Below, piece by piece: positions 1 to 8,724 of a DNA stretch of 64,000 nucleotides. The stretch is taken from positions 5,345,001-5,409,000 of the forward strand of contig NZ_CP039690.1 of assembly GCF_005144885.1 (NCBI RefSeq), in the 5' to 3' direction. The notes under the pieces were generated by a model. It worked only from the letters and a program-made list of their open reading frames with translations, was not told the origin of the DNA and did no database searches. The number at the start of each line of letters is the position of its first letter. Position 1 is the stretch's first letter. Both the position numbers and the translations under genes were made by a program. Source of the stretch: Phreatobacter stygius. GTDB taxonomy: Bacteria > Pseudomonadota > Alphaproteobacteria > Rhizobiales > Phreatobacteraceae.

Positions 1-1
1 G

Positions 2-88
2 GTCAATACCGGCCGCAGCGCCCGCGGCCATACTCCCCAGGGCCCGCTCGTGTGGTGGAAGCCGGACACCGTGCAAGCGGCGGCGTGA
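2..88 (+). CDS. C-terminal fragment of an unidentified protein
   Basis: An open frame enters from the left edge and stops at TGA 86-88, reading ...GPLVWWKPDTVQAAA. An intrinsic terminator follows 45 bp later, which fits a genuine gene end. Only about 28 residues are visible, too few to name a family. The frame choice rests on the protein-like tail and the terminator and could be wrong. Confidence 0.4.
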   Translation, partial: VNTGRSARGHTPQGPLVWWKPDTVQAAA

Positions 89-133
89 GCCGGCGGCGAG
101 CCGCGACTGACGCTGCTCCGGAGTAACCCCGAT

Positions 134-163
134 AACCCTCTCCCGACCGGAGAGGGTTTTTTT
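134..163 (+). terminator. Rho-independent terminator
   Basis: A perfect 10-bp stem (AACCCTCTCC / GGAGAGGGTT) with a 5-base loop is followed by a run of seven T. It closes the gene ending at position 88. Confidence 0.85.
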
Positions 164-322
164 GGCTCTCAGCCCTGCGCCACATCCGACACGCCGTCGG
201 CCCTCTGCCATGCGCGCCCAGAGCAGAAATTGGTCGCAAAGGGGCTGCAGAAGGCGGCGCCTGCGCGACCGCGCTCGGCGCCATTTCGAGCGAAGCGCGG
301 AGGCTTCACATTGGCCGGACTC

Positions 323-1156
323 ATGCACGAAACCGCGCGATCCGATGACGACTTTAATGAAGACCTTCTGCCAGACCTTCCGGCCGGCAGAACCTGGGTT
401 CCGGTCGGCAGCGGCGAATCCGGTGACAAAGTGTATTGCCGCAGTGATGGCGTGGCCTATGCCAAACTCTCGCAGGGGCTGGGCGCGGCTCGCCTCGATG
501 GCGAGCGGCGCCGCACCGAATGGCTCGCTGCCACCGGTCTTGGGTCTCTCACCGTGCTCGACTGGAGGATGTCGGACAGCGGCGCCTGCCTTGTCACCAG
601 GACCGTCCCGGGCGTGTCCGCGAGCGAGCTCTCCGCTTCCGCGTTGAGCGCTGCATGGCCGTCCATTGCCCGGCAGATCAAGGCGCTGCACGACCTTCCG
701 GTCGCCGATTGTCCGTTCGAGCGCGGTCTGTCGACAATGGTCGATCGCGCCGCGGACGTTGTCGGGCGGGGCGCCGTCAACCCCGACTTCCTCGACCCGG
801 ACCAGCGGGCCATTCCTGCCGCTGTCCTTCTCGCGCGCCTGCAGGCGGACATGCCCAGGCGGCTCGCTCAGGAGGCCGGCGACCTTGTTGTCTGCCACGG
901 CGATGCCTGCCTGCCGAATGTCATGGTCGATCCCGATACGTATCGCTGCACCGGTCTGATCGACCTCGGGCGCCTTGGAACGGCCGACCGTTATGTCGAC
1001 CTTGCGCTGCTCCTCGCCAATGCCAGGGAAAGCTGGACCTCGCCGGGGGATGCGCCGGCGGCACGGGCCCGTCTCTTCGACATCCATGCCATCGCGCAGC
1101 CCGACCAGGAACGGCTGGATTTCTACCTTCGCCTGGACCCTCTGACCTGGGGATGA
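323..1156 (+). CDS. strA: APH(3'')-like streptomycin phosphotransferase (StrA homologue)
   Basis: This is an aminoglycoside phosphotransferase-family kinase that would transfer phosphate from ATP to the 3''-OH of streptomycin in the cytoplasm. The protein is 277 residues from ATG 323, close to StrA/APH(3'')-Ib (about 267). Visible features are a nucleotide loop GSGESGDKVY (about residue 29), the catalytic HGDACLPN (about residue 192), the metal-binding IDLGRLGTADRY just after it, and the C-terminal FYLRLDPLTWG, which I recognise from StrA. No strB partner, integron or resistance transposon lies next to it, so it looks like a resident gene. In-frame TTG/GTG starts exist upstream (from about 230), and no strong ribosome site decides between them. 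The family call is firm. Actual streptomycin specificity is inference. Confidence 0.85.
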   Translation: MHETARSDDDFNEDLLPDLPAGRTWVPVGSGESGDKVYCRSDGVAYAKLSQGLGAARLDGERRRTEWLAATGLGSLTVLDWRMSDSGACLVTRTVPGVSASELSASALSAAWPSIARQIKALHDLPVADCPFERGLSTMVDRAADVVGRGAVNPDFLDPDQRAIPAAVLLARLQADMPRRLAQEAGDLVVCHGDACLPNVMVDPDTYRCTGLIDLGRLGTADRYVDLALLLANARESWTSPGDAPAARARLFDIHAIAQPDQERLDFYLRLDPLTWG

Positions 1157-1335
1157 TCGTGGACGAGACGTCACGGCGACCCGGCCCGCAGGGTTTGGTT
1201 GGAGATCTTGTTCCGGCCGGCGAACTCCGGGCCACCGGGCGCAGCGCGCCCGACATTTGCGAATCCCGGCCGCTGAAATACAGTTTTTTGGCTGGTAGGT
1301 CCGTGATCGTGGCCACCTGAGGATCGAGCGCAGCA

Positions 1336-1863
1336 ATGGCTTCGACAGACCGCGCCGTGACCGTGACGCTCACCGAGGACGACTATGCCGCGGCGAACAA
1401 GTTGCATGTGTTGAATGAATATCGCCGCCCCTGGTCTCTGATCGCGATCGCCTGCATTGTCGTCATTTATTGCCTTTTCATCTATGCATCCGTCACGGGC
1501 TTTCGTTCATTTGCCATCCCTGGCCTCTATGTCCATATTATTTTTATCGCACTGCTCGCGTTGCCGGCGGTGAACTACCTGGTGCTGGCGCCCTATACGG
1601 CGCGCAAGACCTTTCGGCAGCAGAAGACGCTGCATCACCCCATCACCTATTCCTGGTCGGAGGCCGGTCTCAAAGCGACAAATGTCAGCGGCGAATGGCT
1701 GGTGCCTTGGACCGACTATCTCAAGTGGAGCGAGGACGACCGCGTCGTGCTGTTCTATCAGGCGCCGCGCCTGTTCCAGATGTTGCCGAAGCGCGCAGTC
1801 ACGGCCGAGCAGCTGGCCGATGTCATGCAATGTGCTGCCCTGTCGAAGGACGTGACGCCATGA
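1336..1863 (+). CDS. YcxB-like membrane protein
   Basis: The protein has 175 residues. A short N-terminal cytoplasmic segment is followed by two hydrophobic helices (about residues 35-55 and 66-86), then a soluble C-terminal domain containing YSWSEAGLKATNVSGEWLVPW. This is the layout of the YcxB family, whose function is unknown. The TGA stop overlaps the ATG of the next gene (ATGA at 1860-1863), so the two genes are probably co-translated. The family assignment is by architecture and the typical YSW...W pattern. Confidence 0.6.
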   Translation: MASTDRAVTVTLTEDDYAAANKLHVLNEYRRPWSLIAIACIVVIYCLFIYASVTGFRSFAIPGLYVHIIFIALLALPAVNYLVLAPYTARKTFRQQKTLHHPITYSWSEAGLKATNVSGEWLVPWTDYLKWSEDDRVVLFYQAPRLFQMLPKRAVTAEQLADVMQCAALSKDVTP

Positions 1864-2243
1864 CGATCGATTTTATCGGCCAGCCGGGACCGGATTCGGC
1901 ACGGCCCTATAGCGCGGCAACCCGCGCGGCGGGCCTGGTCTTCGTCTCCGGCCGCACCGCGCCGCATGACCCGGCGAACGGCATCCATCGCGGCGACACC
2001 GCCGCGGACCAGGTTCGGGCTGCCCTGGCCGTTATCGCCGAGGTCCTGCACGAAGCCGGCAGCAGCTTCGACCGGATCGTCCAGATGACCATGCTGATCA
2101 CCGATCCTTCCGACTACGATGCTTGCAACGCGGAATATGTGAAGCATTTTCCGGGCGGCCTGCCGGCGCGCCACACCGCGCGCTTCGGCGTGCCGACCGA
2201 TGCCAAGGTCGGGTTCGCCTGCATCGCGCTGGCCTTGGCCTGA
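1860..2243 (+). CDS. RidA (YjgF/YER057c/UK114) family protein
   Basis: This 127-residue protein is the usual RidA length. RidA proteins deaminate reactive enamine/imine intermediates released by PLP enzymes. Visible family features are GPDSARPYSAATRAAGLVFVSG at the start, the DQVRAALAVIAEVLHEAGSS helix, and the LPARHTARFGVP segment where canonical RidA carries the catalytic RS...V. Here the position reads ARHTAR, so this may be one of the divergent Rid subfamilies rather than RidA itself. Its start codon overlaps the stop of the YcxB-like gene. Confidence 0.75.
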   Translation: MTIDFIGQPGPDSARPYSAATRAAGLVFVSGRTAPHDPANGIHRGDTAADQVRAALAVIAEVLHEAGSSFDRIVQMTMLITDPSDYDACNAEYVKHFPGGLPARHTARFGVPTDAKVGFACIALALA

Positions 2244-2274
2244 AACGCCGCCCGGCATCGGAGGAGGTCATCGG

Positions 2275-2775
2275 ATGCCGACCGTCTTCGATGGCGAGCT
2301 CTTCGCCGACTATCACCAATTCTATCTGGCGGATGCCGGTGCCGTGGCAACCGCAGAACCGACGCCCTGGACCGACGCCGATGTCGGCCGCAGGCTCCAT
2401 CCGGAGGATCGGTTGGTGGCCATCTCGACCGCCCGCAACATGACCGTGCCGGTTCGTGTCGAGCTGCATGACGCCGCACCGGCACTCGACCTCGCCGAGG
2501 CCGATCATCTGGTCCAGGGGTCGCTGCTGACCGCCGGCGAGGTGGTGATCGCCGGCTGCACCGATTACCTGCCGGATGCTGCGCGCTTCAATGCGCCGCC
2601 CGGCCATCTGCGCGTCCTGGCCGTCTTCTCGGGCCTTGGAACCATCAGCGAAGACGGCCTGGAGGGCGACGATCGTTACGTGCTGCATCTGTGGCCGGGG
2701 CAAGCCGTGGCGGTCACGGTCCATCGCCAGTGGGACGACCCGGCGGAGAGCTTGGCGGCGGGACCCGCGGCATGA
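2275..2775 (+). CDS. Hypothetical protein, 166 aa
   Basis: A soluble protein with no signal peptide or membrane segment, starting MPTVFDGELFADYHQFYLAD. A GGAGG ribosome site lies about 8 bp before ATG 2275. It follows the RidA gene by 31 bp on the same strand, so it is probably the last gene of that operon. I do not recognise the family. The next 294 bp before the convergent MFS gene hold no convincing gene. Confidence 0.6.
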   Translation: MPTVFDGELFADYHQFYLADAGAVATAEPTPWTDADVGRRLHPEDRLVAISTARNMTVPVRVELHDAAPALDLAEADHLVQGSLLTAGEVVIAGCTDYLPDAARFNAPPGHLRVLAVFSGLGTISEDGLEGDDRYVLHLWPGQAVAVTVHRQWDDPAESLAAGPAA

Positions 2776-3069
2776 TCTCGCGCGTCTTGGCGGCAGGCGT
2801 GCTGGTTGCGGCGCACGTCGCGAGGTGGTGCCTGGTCCGGCGGGCCGGGCTGTTCGCTCCGGGCCCTGGCGCCGCGCGATGAGGCCGGTCGACGGCGCCG
2901 ATGCGGCGACTTTCACCGTGCCGGGGCCTGGCGAGCCTCATGCCGTCGGCCATTCGCACGGCAGCGCCGTGACCGATCGTTTCCGCTGCTACGAGCAGCG
3001 CCTCCCCATCGGCCGGCCGGATCGGATCGCTTCGGGTCTGCGCGGCTTCAGCGCGTCCCGTCTCATGGC

Positions 3070-4332
3070 TCATTCGCTTTTCGCCCCGACATGCCGCGTC
3101 GCCGCCCAGAACACCAGCGCGGTGGCGCTGATCGCGGCGCCGAGGATCGAGACCCCGGTCCAGCCGGCCGAGGCATAGGTCAGCGTCGAGGCGATCGAGC
3201 CGAGCGCGCTGCCAATCGAATAGAAGATCATGTAGCCGGCGGTCAGCCGGCTCTGCGCCTCCGGCCGCTCGGCATAGATCATCGCCTGGTTGGTGACATG
3301 CACCGCCTGCAGGCCGAAATCGATGATCACGACGCCGATGATCGGCCCCCAGAGCGACCAGTGCATCAGTCCGATCGGCAGCCAGGCTGCGAGCATCAGC
3401 GCGAGACCGAAGCAGCTGACGCGTTGGGCAAACCCCCGATCGGCCCAGGCGCCGGCGCGCGACGCGCCGAGTGCGCCGGCCGCGCCCGCCAGTCCGAACA
3501 GCCCGATCTGCGTGTGGCTGAGCGAGAAGGGCGGGGCGCTCAAGGGCAGCACCAGCGGGGTCAGCAGGGTGACGATGGCCGCGAAGATCAGCATGGCGAT
3601 GGTGGCGCGGATCCTGAGCACCGGCATCTCGGCGAACAGTGTGAACACCGAGCCGATCAGACGGACATAGGAGGTTGCCGCCGGCGTCCGGGTCTCGGCC
3701 GGCAGCACGCGCGCGAGCACCAGCGCGATGGCCAGCGTCAGTCCGGCCGAAACGACATAGACCGAGCGCCAGCCGGCGAGATCGGCGAGCGTGCCCGAGA
3801 CGGTGCGGGCGAGCAGGATGCCGATGACGATGCCGCTGGTGACCACCCCGACCACCTGGCCGCGCTCGTCGGGCCGGGCGAGGCCGGCGGCGAAAGCGAC
3901 CAGCACCTGGGTCACCACGGCGAGCAGCCCCATGACGGCCAGGGCGGCGAAGAACACCGTGGCGTTCGATGCCGTCGCGACCACCAGCAGCACGGCGGCC
4001 GAGGCGACCGACTGGCCGACGATCAGCCGGCGGCGATCCAGGAGGTCGCCGAGCGGCACGATCAACAGCAGGCCGAGGCCGTAACCGACCTGGGTCATGG
4101 TCATCACCAGGCCGATGGCGCCATGGCTGATGGCGAAATCCTCGGCCATGCGGTCGAGCAGAGGGTGGGCGAAATAGACATTGGCCACCGCGAGCCCCGA
4201 GGCGACCGCGAACAGCAGCGCCACGGTCCGGGACAGAGCGGCGGCTTCGCCGCCGGTTGTCGCAGGCGTGTGCGTCGCCGCGCCGCCGCCAATCCCGCCA
4301 CTGTCGACAGCCGCCTCGGTCTCGATGCGCAT
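3070..4332 (-). CDS. MFS transporter (exporter-like)
   Basis: This 420-residue protein has about 12 hydrophobic helices and the MFS signature GDLLDRRRL between helices 2 and 3. The first helix begins around residue 35 (SRTVALLFAVASGLAVANVYF), similar to the YnfM/AraJ type of drug or sugar exporters. I chose ATG 4332 over the upstream in-frame ATG 4344 because a GGAGG ribosome site (complement of 4338-4342) sits 6 bp before 4332, whereas the upstream start has none. It is divergent from an HxlR regulator and a palindrome lies between them, so it is probably controlled by that regulator. The substrate is unknown. Confidence 0.85.
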   Translation of the reverse strand: MRIETEAAVDSGGIGGGAATHTPATTGGEAAALSRTVALLFAVASGLAVANVYFAHPLLDRMAEDFAISHGAIGLVMTMTQVGYGLGLLLIVPLGDLLDRRRLIVGQSVASAAVLLVVATASNATVFFAALAVMGLLAVVTQVLVAFAAGLARPDERGQVVGVVTSGIVIGILLARTVSGTLADLAGWRSVYVVSAGLTLAIALVLARVLPAETRTPAATSYVRLIGSVFTLFAEMPVLRIRATIAMLIFAAIVTLLTPLVLPLSAPPFSLSHTQIGLFGLAGAAGALGASRAGAWADRGFAQRVSCFGLALMLAAWLPIGLMHWSLWGPIIGVVIIDFGLQAVHVTNQAMIYAERPEAQSRLTAGYMIFYSIGSALGSIASTLTYASAGWTGVSILGAAISATALVFWAATRHVGAKSE

Positions 4333-4344
4333 CAAAGCCTCCAT

Positions 4345-4379
4345 CCAATAAGTAGTTTAAAAATGAAACCACTTGTTGG
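4345..4379. promoter_or_regulatory. Palindromic operator between MFS gene and HxlR regulator
   Basis: The 35-bp site CCAA.AAGTaGTTT (7-bp spacer) AAACcACTT.TTGG is nearly self-complementary and AT-rich in a GC-rich setting. It abuts the MFS leader. Position and symmetry fit an operator for the divergent HxlR-type protein. Confidence 0.65.
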
Positions 4380-4462
4380 ATAGGCCAGACGGTTTTATCT
4401 TGCAACCAGAAAAACACGTGCGGACCGAAAGCCGTCGTTGCGCCGCGCGCCAGGGGGCAGAT

Positions 4463-4903
4463 GTGAAACGCAAGTGTCTCGAAGCCGACCCATGCCCGGT
4501 TGCCCGCTCGCTGGACGCGATCGGCGACTGGTGGTCGCTGATGATCATCCGCGACGCCTTCGACGGGCTGAGCCGTTTCGGCGAATTCCAGAAGAGCCTG
4601 GGGCTGGCCAAGAACATCCTGTCGGCGCGGCTGCGCACGCTCACCGCCCGCGGCATCCTGGCCGTCGAGCCGGCGGCCGAAGGCAGCGCCTATCAGCGCT
4701 ACGTGCTGACCGAGAAAGGCCGCGGCCTGTTCCTGGTCATGGTGGCCCTGCGCCAATGGGGTGAGGCGTCGTTCTACGCCCCCGGCGAGCCGCATTCGAC
4801 CATGCGCGACGCCGAGACCGGCGAAGAGGTTCGCCGCCTGGCGCTCTATTCGGCCGGCGGCCGGCCGCTGCGGACGCAGGACGTGGTCGTGCGGAAGGTG
4901 TGA
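4463..4903 (+). CDS. HxlR-family (winged-helix) transcriptional regulator
   Basis: From GTG 4463 (preceded by GGGGG) the protein has 146 residues. The N-terminus has the HxlR cysteine CPVARSLDAIGDWWS, followed by the recognition region FQKSLGLAKNILSARLRTL and the wing containing YVLTEKG. HxlR proteins often sense redox state or reactive electrophiles through this cysteine. It is divergent from the MFS gene with the palindrome 4345-4379 between them, so it likely controls the MFS gene and itself. An open frame continues upstream to 4373 but lacks family sequence. Confidence 0.85.
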   Translation: MKRKCLEADPCPVARSLDAIGDWWSLMIIRDAFDGLSRFGEFQKSLGLAKNILSARLRTLTARGILAVEPAAEGSAYQRYVLTEKGRGLFLVMVALRQWGEASFYAPGEPHSTMRDAETGEEVRRLALYSAGGRPLRTQDVVVRKV

Positions 4904-4912
4904 GGGGGAAAC

Positions 4913-5031
4913 GGCGAGTGGCGAATGGCGAATGGGGATGATGCGGGAAGCGCGGCGCCTCGTCGCAGGATTGGTCACCGTGCTCCGCGCATCATCCCCA
5001 TTCGCTACTCGCTATTCGCCATTCGCTGTTC
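4913..5031. repeat. CGAATRG-arm palindromic repeat, copy A
   Basis: The left arm is a tandem run of CGAATRG/CGAGTGG units ending in GGGGATGATGCG. The right arm is the complementary run CGCATCATCCCCATTCGC... with a roughly 70-bp loop. It lies between the HxlR gene and the broken hydrolase gene, both rightward. Confidence 0.85.
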
Positions 5032-5501
5032 CCGTGTAACCTCCGGCCGGCTCGCAGGAACCCAATCCATGACGACAAGCTTCAGACTGGCCGACATGAC
5101 CGTTCACCGCATCATCGAGCAGGAGGTGCCGTTCTTTTCGGCGCTCGAGGTGATGCCGGATCTGAACCGCCCCGGGTTTGCCGGAGGCTGTTTCATTTGA
5201 GTCAGGCGGCTCTGGCGTGCTCGGTGGTTTGCGCCCAAAAGCGCGCTTCGGCTTCGGCGGGAGGGATGTTGCCGATTGGTTCAAGAAGCCTTCGATTGTT
5301 GAACCAATCAACCCATTCCAGCGTCGCGATCTCGACGTCTGCCATGCCGCGCCAGGGGCCGCGACGATGGATGAGCTCGGCTTTGTAGAGCCCATTGATG
5401 GTTTCCGCCAAGGCATTGTCGTAGCTGTCGCCGACACTGCCAACCGATGGCTCAACGCCTGCCTCCTTCAGGCGATCGGTATATTTGATGGCAACATATT
5501 G

Positions 5502-6958
5502 GGCGGATTCAAACGGTCGTCGCAACACTCTGAAGTTGGAGGTTGCGATGAGCATCCGAAAGCGGCGATCGGCACGGTCTGGACGAGCGCCATTACCTTC
5601 ACCAGGACGGCCGCCTTTGGCGGGGCGCGATGAACAGATTCGATTCTGGCGGGCGATCGCCGCGGGGCTGAGCAGCGAAGATGCTGCTCTCGAAGCCGGA
5701 GTGTCGCAGCCTGTAGGAACCAGATGGTTCCGAAAGGCGGGCGGTATGCCACCAGCAATGTTCAGATCCTCGGCAAAGCCGCCTGGTCGTTACCTGTCAT
5801 TGGTGGAGCGTGAAGAGGTCGCACTTCTTAGGGTGCAGGGCCATTCCATGCAGGAGATCGGGCGCCGCCTGAGGCGAGCCGCCTCGACAATCTCCCGTGA
5901 ACTGCGGCGCAACGCAGCCACGCGCAGCGGCGGGTTGGAGTATCGGGCGACGACTGCCCAGTGGCATGCGGATCGATCGGCCCGTCGGCCCAAACCGACC
6001 AAGCTTGCGCTCAACACAACCTTGCGCACCTATGTGGAGGAGAGACTTGCCGGCGTCGTCGTGGCTCCGAGCGGCGTTTCCGTTCCAGGTCCTGCCGTTC
6101 CGTGGAAGGGCCGCCGGCATGGCCCGCGAAAGGATCGGCGATGGGCAAGGGCCTGGAGTCCGGAGCAGATTGCCCGGCGCTTGCCGATCGACTTCCCGGA
6201 CGACAAGACGATGCGTATCAGCCACGAAGCCATCTATCAGGCCCTCTTCGTTCAGGGCCGGGGGGTGCTGCGCCGCGAACTGACGGCCTGCTTGCGAACA
6301 GGACGCGTGTTGCGGGTGCCAAGGGCGCGCGTCCGCAGGCGAGGCAAGGGCTTTGTCTCGCCCGAGATCATGATCAGTCAACGCCCCGTCGAAGCAGCCG
6401 ATCGAGCGGTGCCTGGCCACTGGGAGGGAGACCTCATCCTCGGTCTTGGCAGCTCGGCGATCGGCACGCTGGTCGAGCGCACAACGCGCTTCACGATGCT
6501 GCTGCATCTGCCCCGCCTCGCGGGGCACGGCGAAGCTCCTCGCACGAAGAACGGGCCAGCGCTCGCGGGACACGGAGCTGAGGCCGTGCGCGATGCGATC
6601 GCGCGCACCATCATCACCTTGCCCGAAGAACTGCGTCGCTCGCTGACGTGGGATCAGGGAGCCGAAATGGCCCAGCACGATCGTCTCAAAATCGATGCGG
6701 GTGTCCAGGTCTACTTCTGCGATCCGCAAAGCCCATGGCAGCGCGGCACCAACGAGAACACCAATGGGCTGCTGCGTCAGTACTTCCCGAAAGGCACCGA
6801 CCTGAGCATCCACAGCGCCGATGAGATTGCCGCCGTGGCAGCGGTCCTCAATGCCCGACCGAGAAAGACGCTGGGCTGGAAAACGCCGGCAGAGGCGCTT
6901 GACGCGTTACTGCCATGAGTGAACACAATCGGTGTTGCGACGACCGTTTGAATCCGCC
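5502..6958 (+). mobile_element. IS30-family insertion sequence
   Basis: The 1457-bp element has identical inverted ends of about 27 bp starting GGCGGATTCAAACGGTCGTC at both termini. The 3-bp target duplicate TTG is at 5499-5501 and 6959-6961. It carries one transposase gene with its own ribosome site and lies inside orfB of the IS3-family element, so it arrived later. Confidence 0.95.
5548..6918 (+). CDS. IS30-family transposase
   Basis: The 456-residue protein starts at ATG 5548 behind TTGGAGG. An N-terminal helix-turn-helix (REEVALLRVQGHSMQEIGRR, then STISRELRRN) binds the terminal repeats. The C-terminal DDE domain shows HWEGDLILG, LTWDQGAEMAQH and NENTNGLLRQYFPKGTDLS, the three IS30 catalytic blocks. 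The gene appears intact, so this element could still be active. Confidence 0.95.
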   Translation: MSIRKRRSARSGRAPLPSPGRPPLAGRDEQIRFWRAIAAGLSSEDAALEAGVSQPVGTRWFRKAGGMPPAMFRSSAKPPGRYLSLVEREEVALLRVQGHSMQEIGRRLRRAASTISRELRRNAATRSGGLEYRATTAQWHADRSARRPKPTKLALNTTLRTYVEERLAGVVVAPSGVSVPGPAVPWKGRRHGPRKDRRWARAWSPEQIARRLPIDFPDDKTMRISHEAIYQALFVQGRGVLRRELTACLRTGRVLRVPRARVRRRGKGFVSPEIMISQRPVEAADRAVPGHWEGDLILGLGSSAIGTLVERTTRFTMLLHLPRLAGHGEAPRTKNGPALAGHGAEAVRDAIARTIITLPEELRRSLTWDQGAEMAQHDRLKIDAGVQVYFCDPQSPWQRGTNENTNGLLRQYFPKGTDLSIHSADEIAAVAAVLNARPRKTLGWKTPAEALDALLP

Positions 6959-7563
6959 TTGGACCCCTCGATCGGAATGATGGATCAGGCCGCCTTGCTT
7001 GAGCGGTCGACGCGCCTGAAGAGCCTGTTCCAGGGCGTCGAGCACGAAGGCGGTCTGCATGGATCGGGAGACCTTCCAGCCAACAATGAAGCGGGCAAAG
7101 GCGTCGATCACGAAGGCAACATAGACAAAGCCGCCCCCTGTCGAGACATAGGTGAAGTCCGACAACCACAGGGCATTGGGCCGATCCGCCCGGAAGTTGC
7201 GATTGACCTTGTCGCTCGGACAAGGCGCCGTCGGATGGCTGACCGTCGTCTTCACGCTTCTGCCCCGACGAGCCCCTTGCAGGCCCAGCCCCTTCATCAG
7301 GCGGGCGACCGTGCAGCGGGCCACCTCATAGCCCTCCCGCACCAGCTGCAGCCAAACCTTGCGCACGCCGTAAACCGAGAAGTTCTCGGCATAGACCCGC
7401 TTGATCTGAGCGCAAAGCGCTTCGTCCCGGCGCGCTCTTTGCGACCGCCGCTGCGGATCGGCTCGACGCGCTGCGTGCTCCCAATAGGTGGAAGGGGCTA
7501 TCGGCAACACCTTGCAGATCGGCTCGACCCCATATTCCGCGCGATGCTCGTCAATGAACGCCT

Positions 7564-7893
7564 TCATCGCTTGAACAGGCGGTCGAGCTCCGCCTGGGCA
7601 AAATAAGCCGATGCCTTGCGAAGAATCTCGTTCGCCTGGCGCAACTCGCGGTTCTCACGCTCAAGCTCCTTGATCCGGGCCGGATCCGCGCTTGTCGGCT
7701 CGGCATGAACACCTTCATCCTGCTCCGCTCGACGGATCCATCGCCGCAAGGTCTCTGCCGTGCAGCCGATCTTTCCCGAAATCGAGCAGATCGCTGCCCA
7801 TTCCGAGCCATACTCACCTTGATGCTCGCGAACCATTCGGATCGCCCGCTCCCGCACTTCGGATGAGTGCTTCACTTGTCCTTGTTTGCCCAT
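7564..7893 (-). CDS. IS3-family transposase OrfA
   Basis: A 109-residue protein with an N-terminal helix-turn-helix (VRERAIRMVREHQGEYGSEWAAI...TLRRWIRR) and a C-terminal leucine-zipper-like coiled coil (IKELERENRELRQANEILRKASAYFAQ). This is the standard OrfA plan. Its stop overlaps the OrfB start (ATGA at 7564-7567), so OrfB is made by coupling or by a -1 frameshift. Confidence 0.93.
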   Translation of the reverse strand: MGKQGQVKHSSEVRERAIRMVREHQGEYGSEWAAICSISGKIGCTAETLRRWIRRAEQDEGVHAEPTSADPARIKELERENRELRQANEILRKASAYFAQAELDRLFKR

Positions 7894-8724
7894 GGCTCCA
7901 ATCTCTCAAAGTTGGGAGCCTCCGGCAAACCCGGGGCGGTTCAGATCTGACCCCGGCGCGGCTCGAGGAAAATCGCTCCTGGCTCCAGCCCAAGGCGATG
8001 AACGCCGAGGGCGTGCTGATCCTCTGCTTCCAGTCCTACGTCGTGCGCACGCCGCACCACACCATTCTGGTCGACAGCTGCATCGGCAACCACAAGCACC
8101 GGCCGACCCGCCCGGGCTGGCACCAGAAGACCGACGACACCTATCTCAGCGGTCTTGCCGCCGTCGGCCTTCGGGTCGACGACATCGACTTTGTCATGTG
8201 CACCCACCTGCATGCCGACCATGTCGGCTGGAACACCCGGCTGGACAAGGATCGCTGGGTGCCGACCTTTCCGCGGGCGCGTTACCTGTTCAGCGAACAG
8301 GAATATCGCTACTGGACCGAACAGCATGCCAGGACGCCGCTGCCGGCGATCGGCGACAGCGTGCTGCCGGTCATGGAAGCCGGCCGGGCCGAGCTGGTGC
8401 GCGGCGACCATGAGGTCGGCGACCATGTTCGCCTCCTGCCGACGCCGGGCCACACGCCCGGCCATGCCGCGGTCTGTTTCGGCCGCGGCCGCGACGAAGC
8501 GGTCATGACCGGCGACCTGATCCACTCGCCGCTGCAGGCGCGCCATCCGGAACTGTCGATCCGCTTCGACGTCGACCAGGCGGCGGCCGCGGTCACCCGG
8601 CGCAGCTTCCTCGAGCGCTATTGCGATACCGAGACGCTCTGCTGCACCGCCCATTTCCCGTCACCCTCGGTCGGGCGGATCAAGCGCTGGGGCGAGGGGT
8701 TCCGCTGCGAGGAAGTAGGGTAGG

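Larger units (their letters stand above)
5202..7567 (-). pseudogene. IS3-family transposase OrfB (DDE integrase), split by IS30-family element
   Basis: The 5' part starts at 7567 (MKAFIDEHRAEYGVEPICKV) and includes the first catalytic region (WLSDFTYVST) and LIHHSDRGVQ. It is cut there by the IS30-family element. The 3' part resumes as YVAIKYTDRLKEAG and contains the final catalytic glutamate region DNALAETINGLYKAELI and the end TTEHARAA at 5202. Joining ...SDRGVQ to YVAIKYTD... restores a normal rve-type OrfB. The insertion separates the catalytic residues, so this copy cannot transpose by itself. Confidence 0.93.
5163..7943 (-). mobile_element. IS3-family insertion sequence, itself interrupted by an IS30-family element
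   Basis: The ends are identical inverted repeats of about 27 bp beginning TGAACCGCCCCGGGTTTGCC (5163 onward and the complement of 7943 backward). Direct duplicates GATC lie at 5159-5162 and 7944-7947. The element carries overlapping orfA and orfB on the minus strand. Without the inner IS30 element (5502-6958 plus a 3-bp duplicate) it would be about 1.32 kb, a normal IS3-family size. Confidence 0.93.
5069..8723 (+). pseudogene. MBL-fold metallo-hydrolase gene, interrupted by nested insertion sequences
   Basis: The first 94 bp (5069-5162) encode MTTSFRLADMTVHRIIEQEV...EVMPD. The rest resumes at 7948 with TPARLEENRSWL and runs to TAG 8723. Removing 5163-7947 (the element plus one GATC duplicate) gives one uninterrupted 289-codon frame. 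The restored protein has the metallo-beta-lactamase metal site THLHADHVGWN, then HTPGHAAV, TGDLIHS and a late TAHFP histidine. This matches MBL-fold quorum-lactonase/hydrolase relatives, so the substrate is unknown. The gene cannot be expressed whole as it stands. Precise excision would restore it. Confidence 0.9.

Noticed and set aside
2776-3069. A rightward frame from about 2879 as a gene
   Set aside because: The sequence continues into the opposite-strand MFS gene, has no ribosome site and no recognisable domain.
2714-4978. A 754-codon open frame on the minus strand overlapping the MFS gene
   Set aside because: It is in the wrong frame of a GC-rich region, repeats low-complexity Arg/Ala/Gly/Pro sequence and covers a clear MFS transporter read in another frame.
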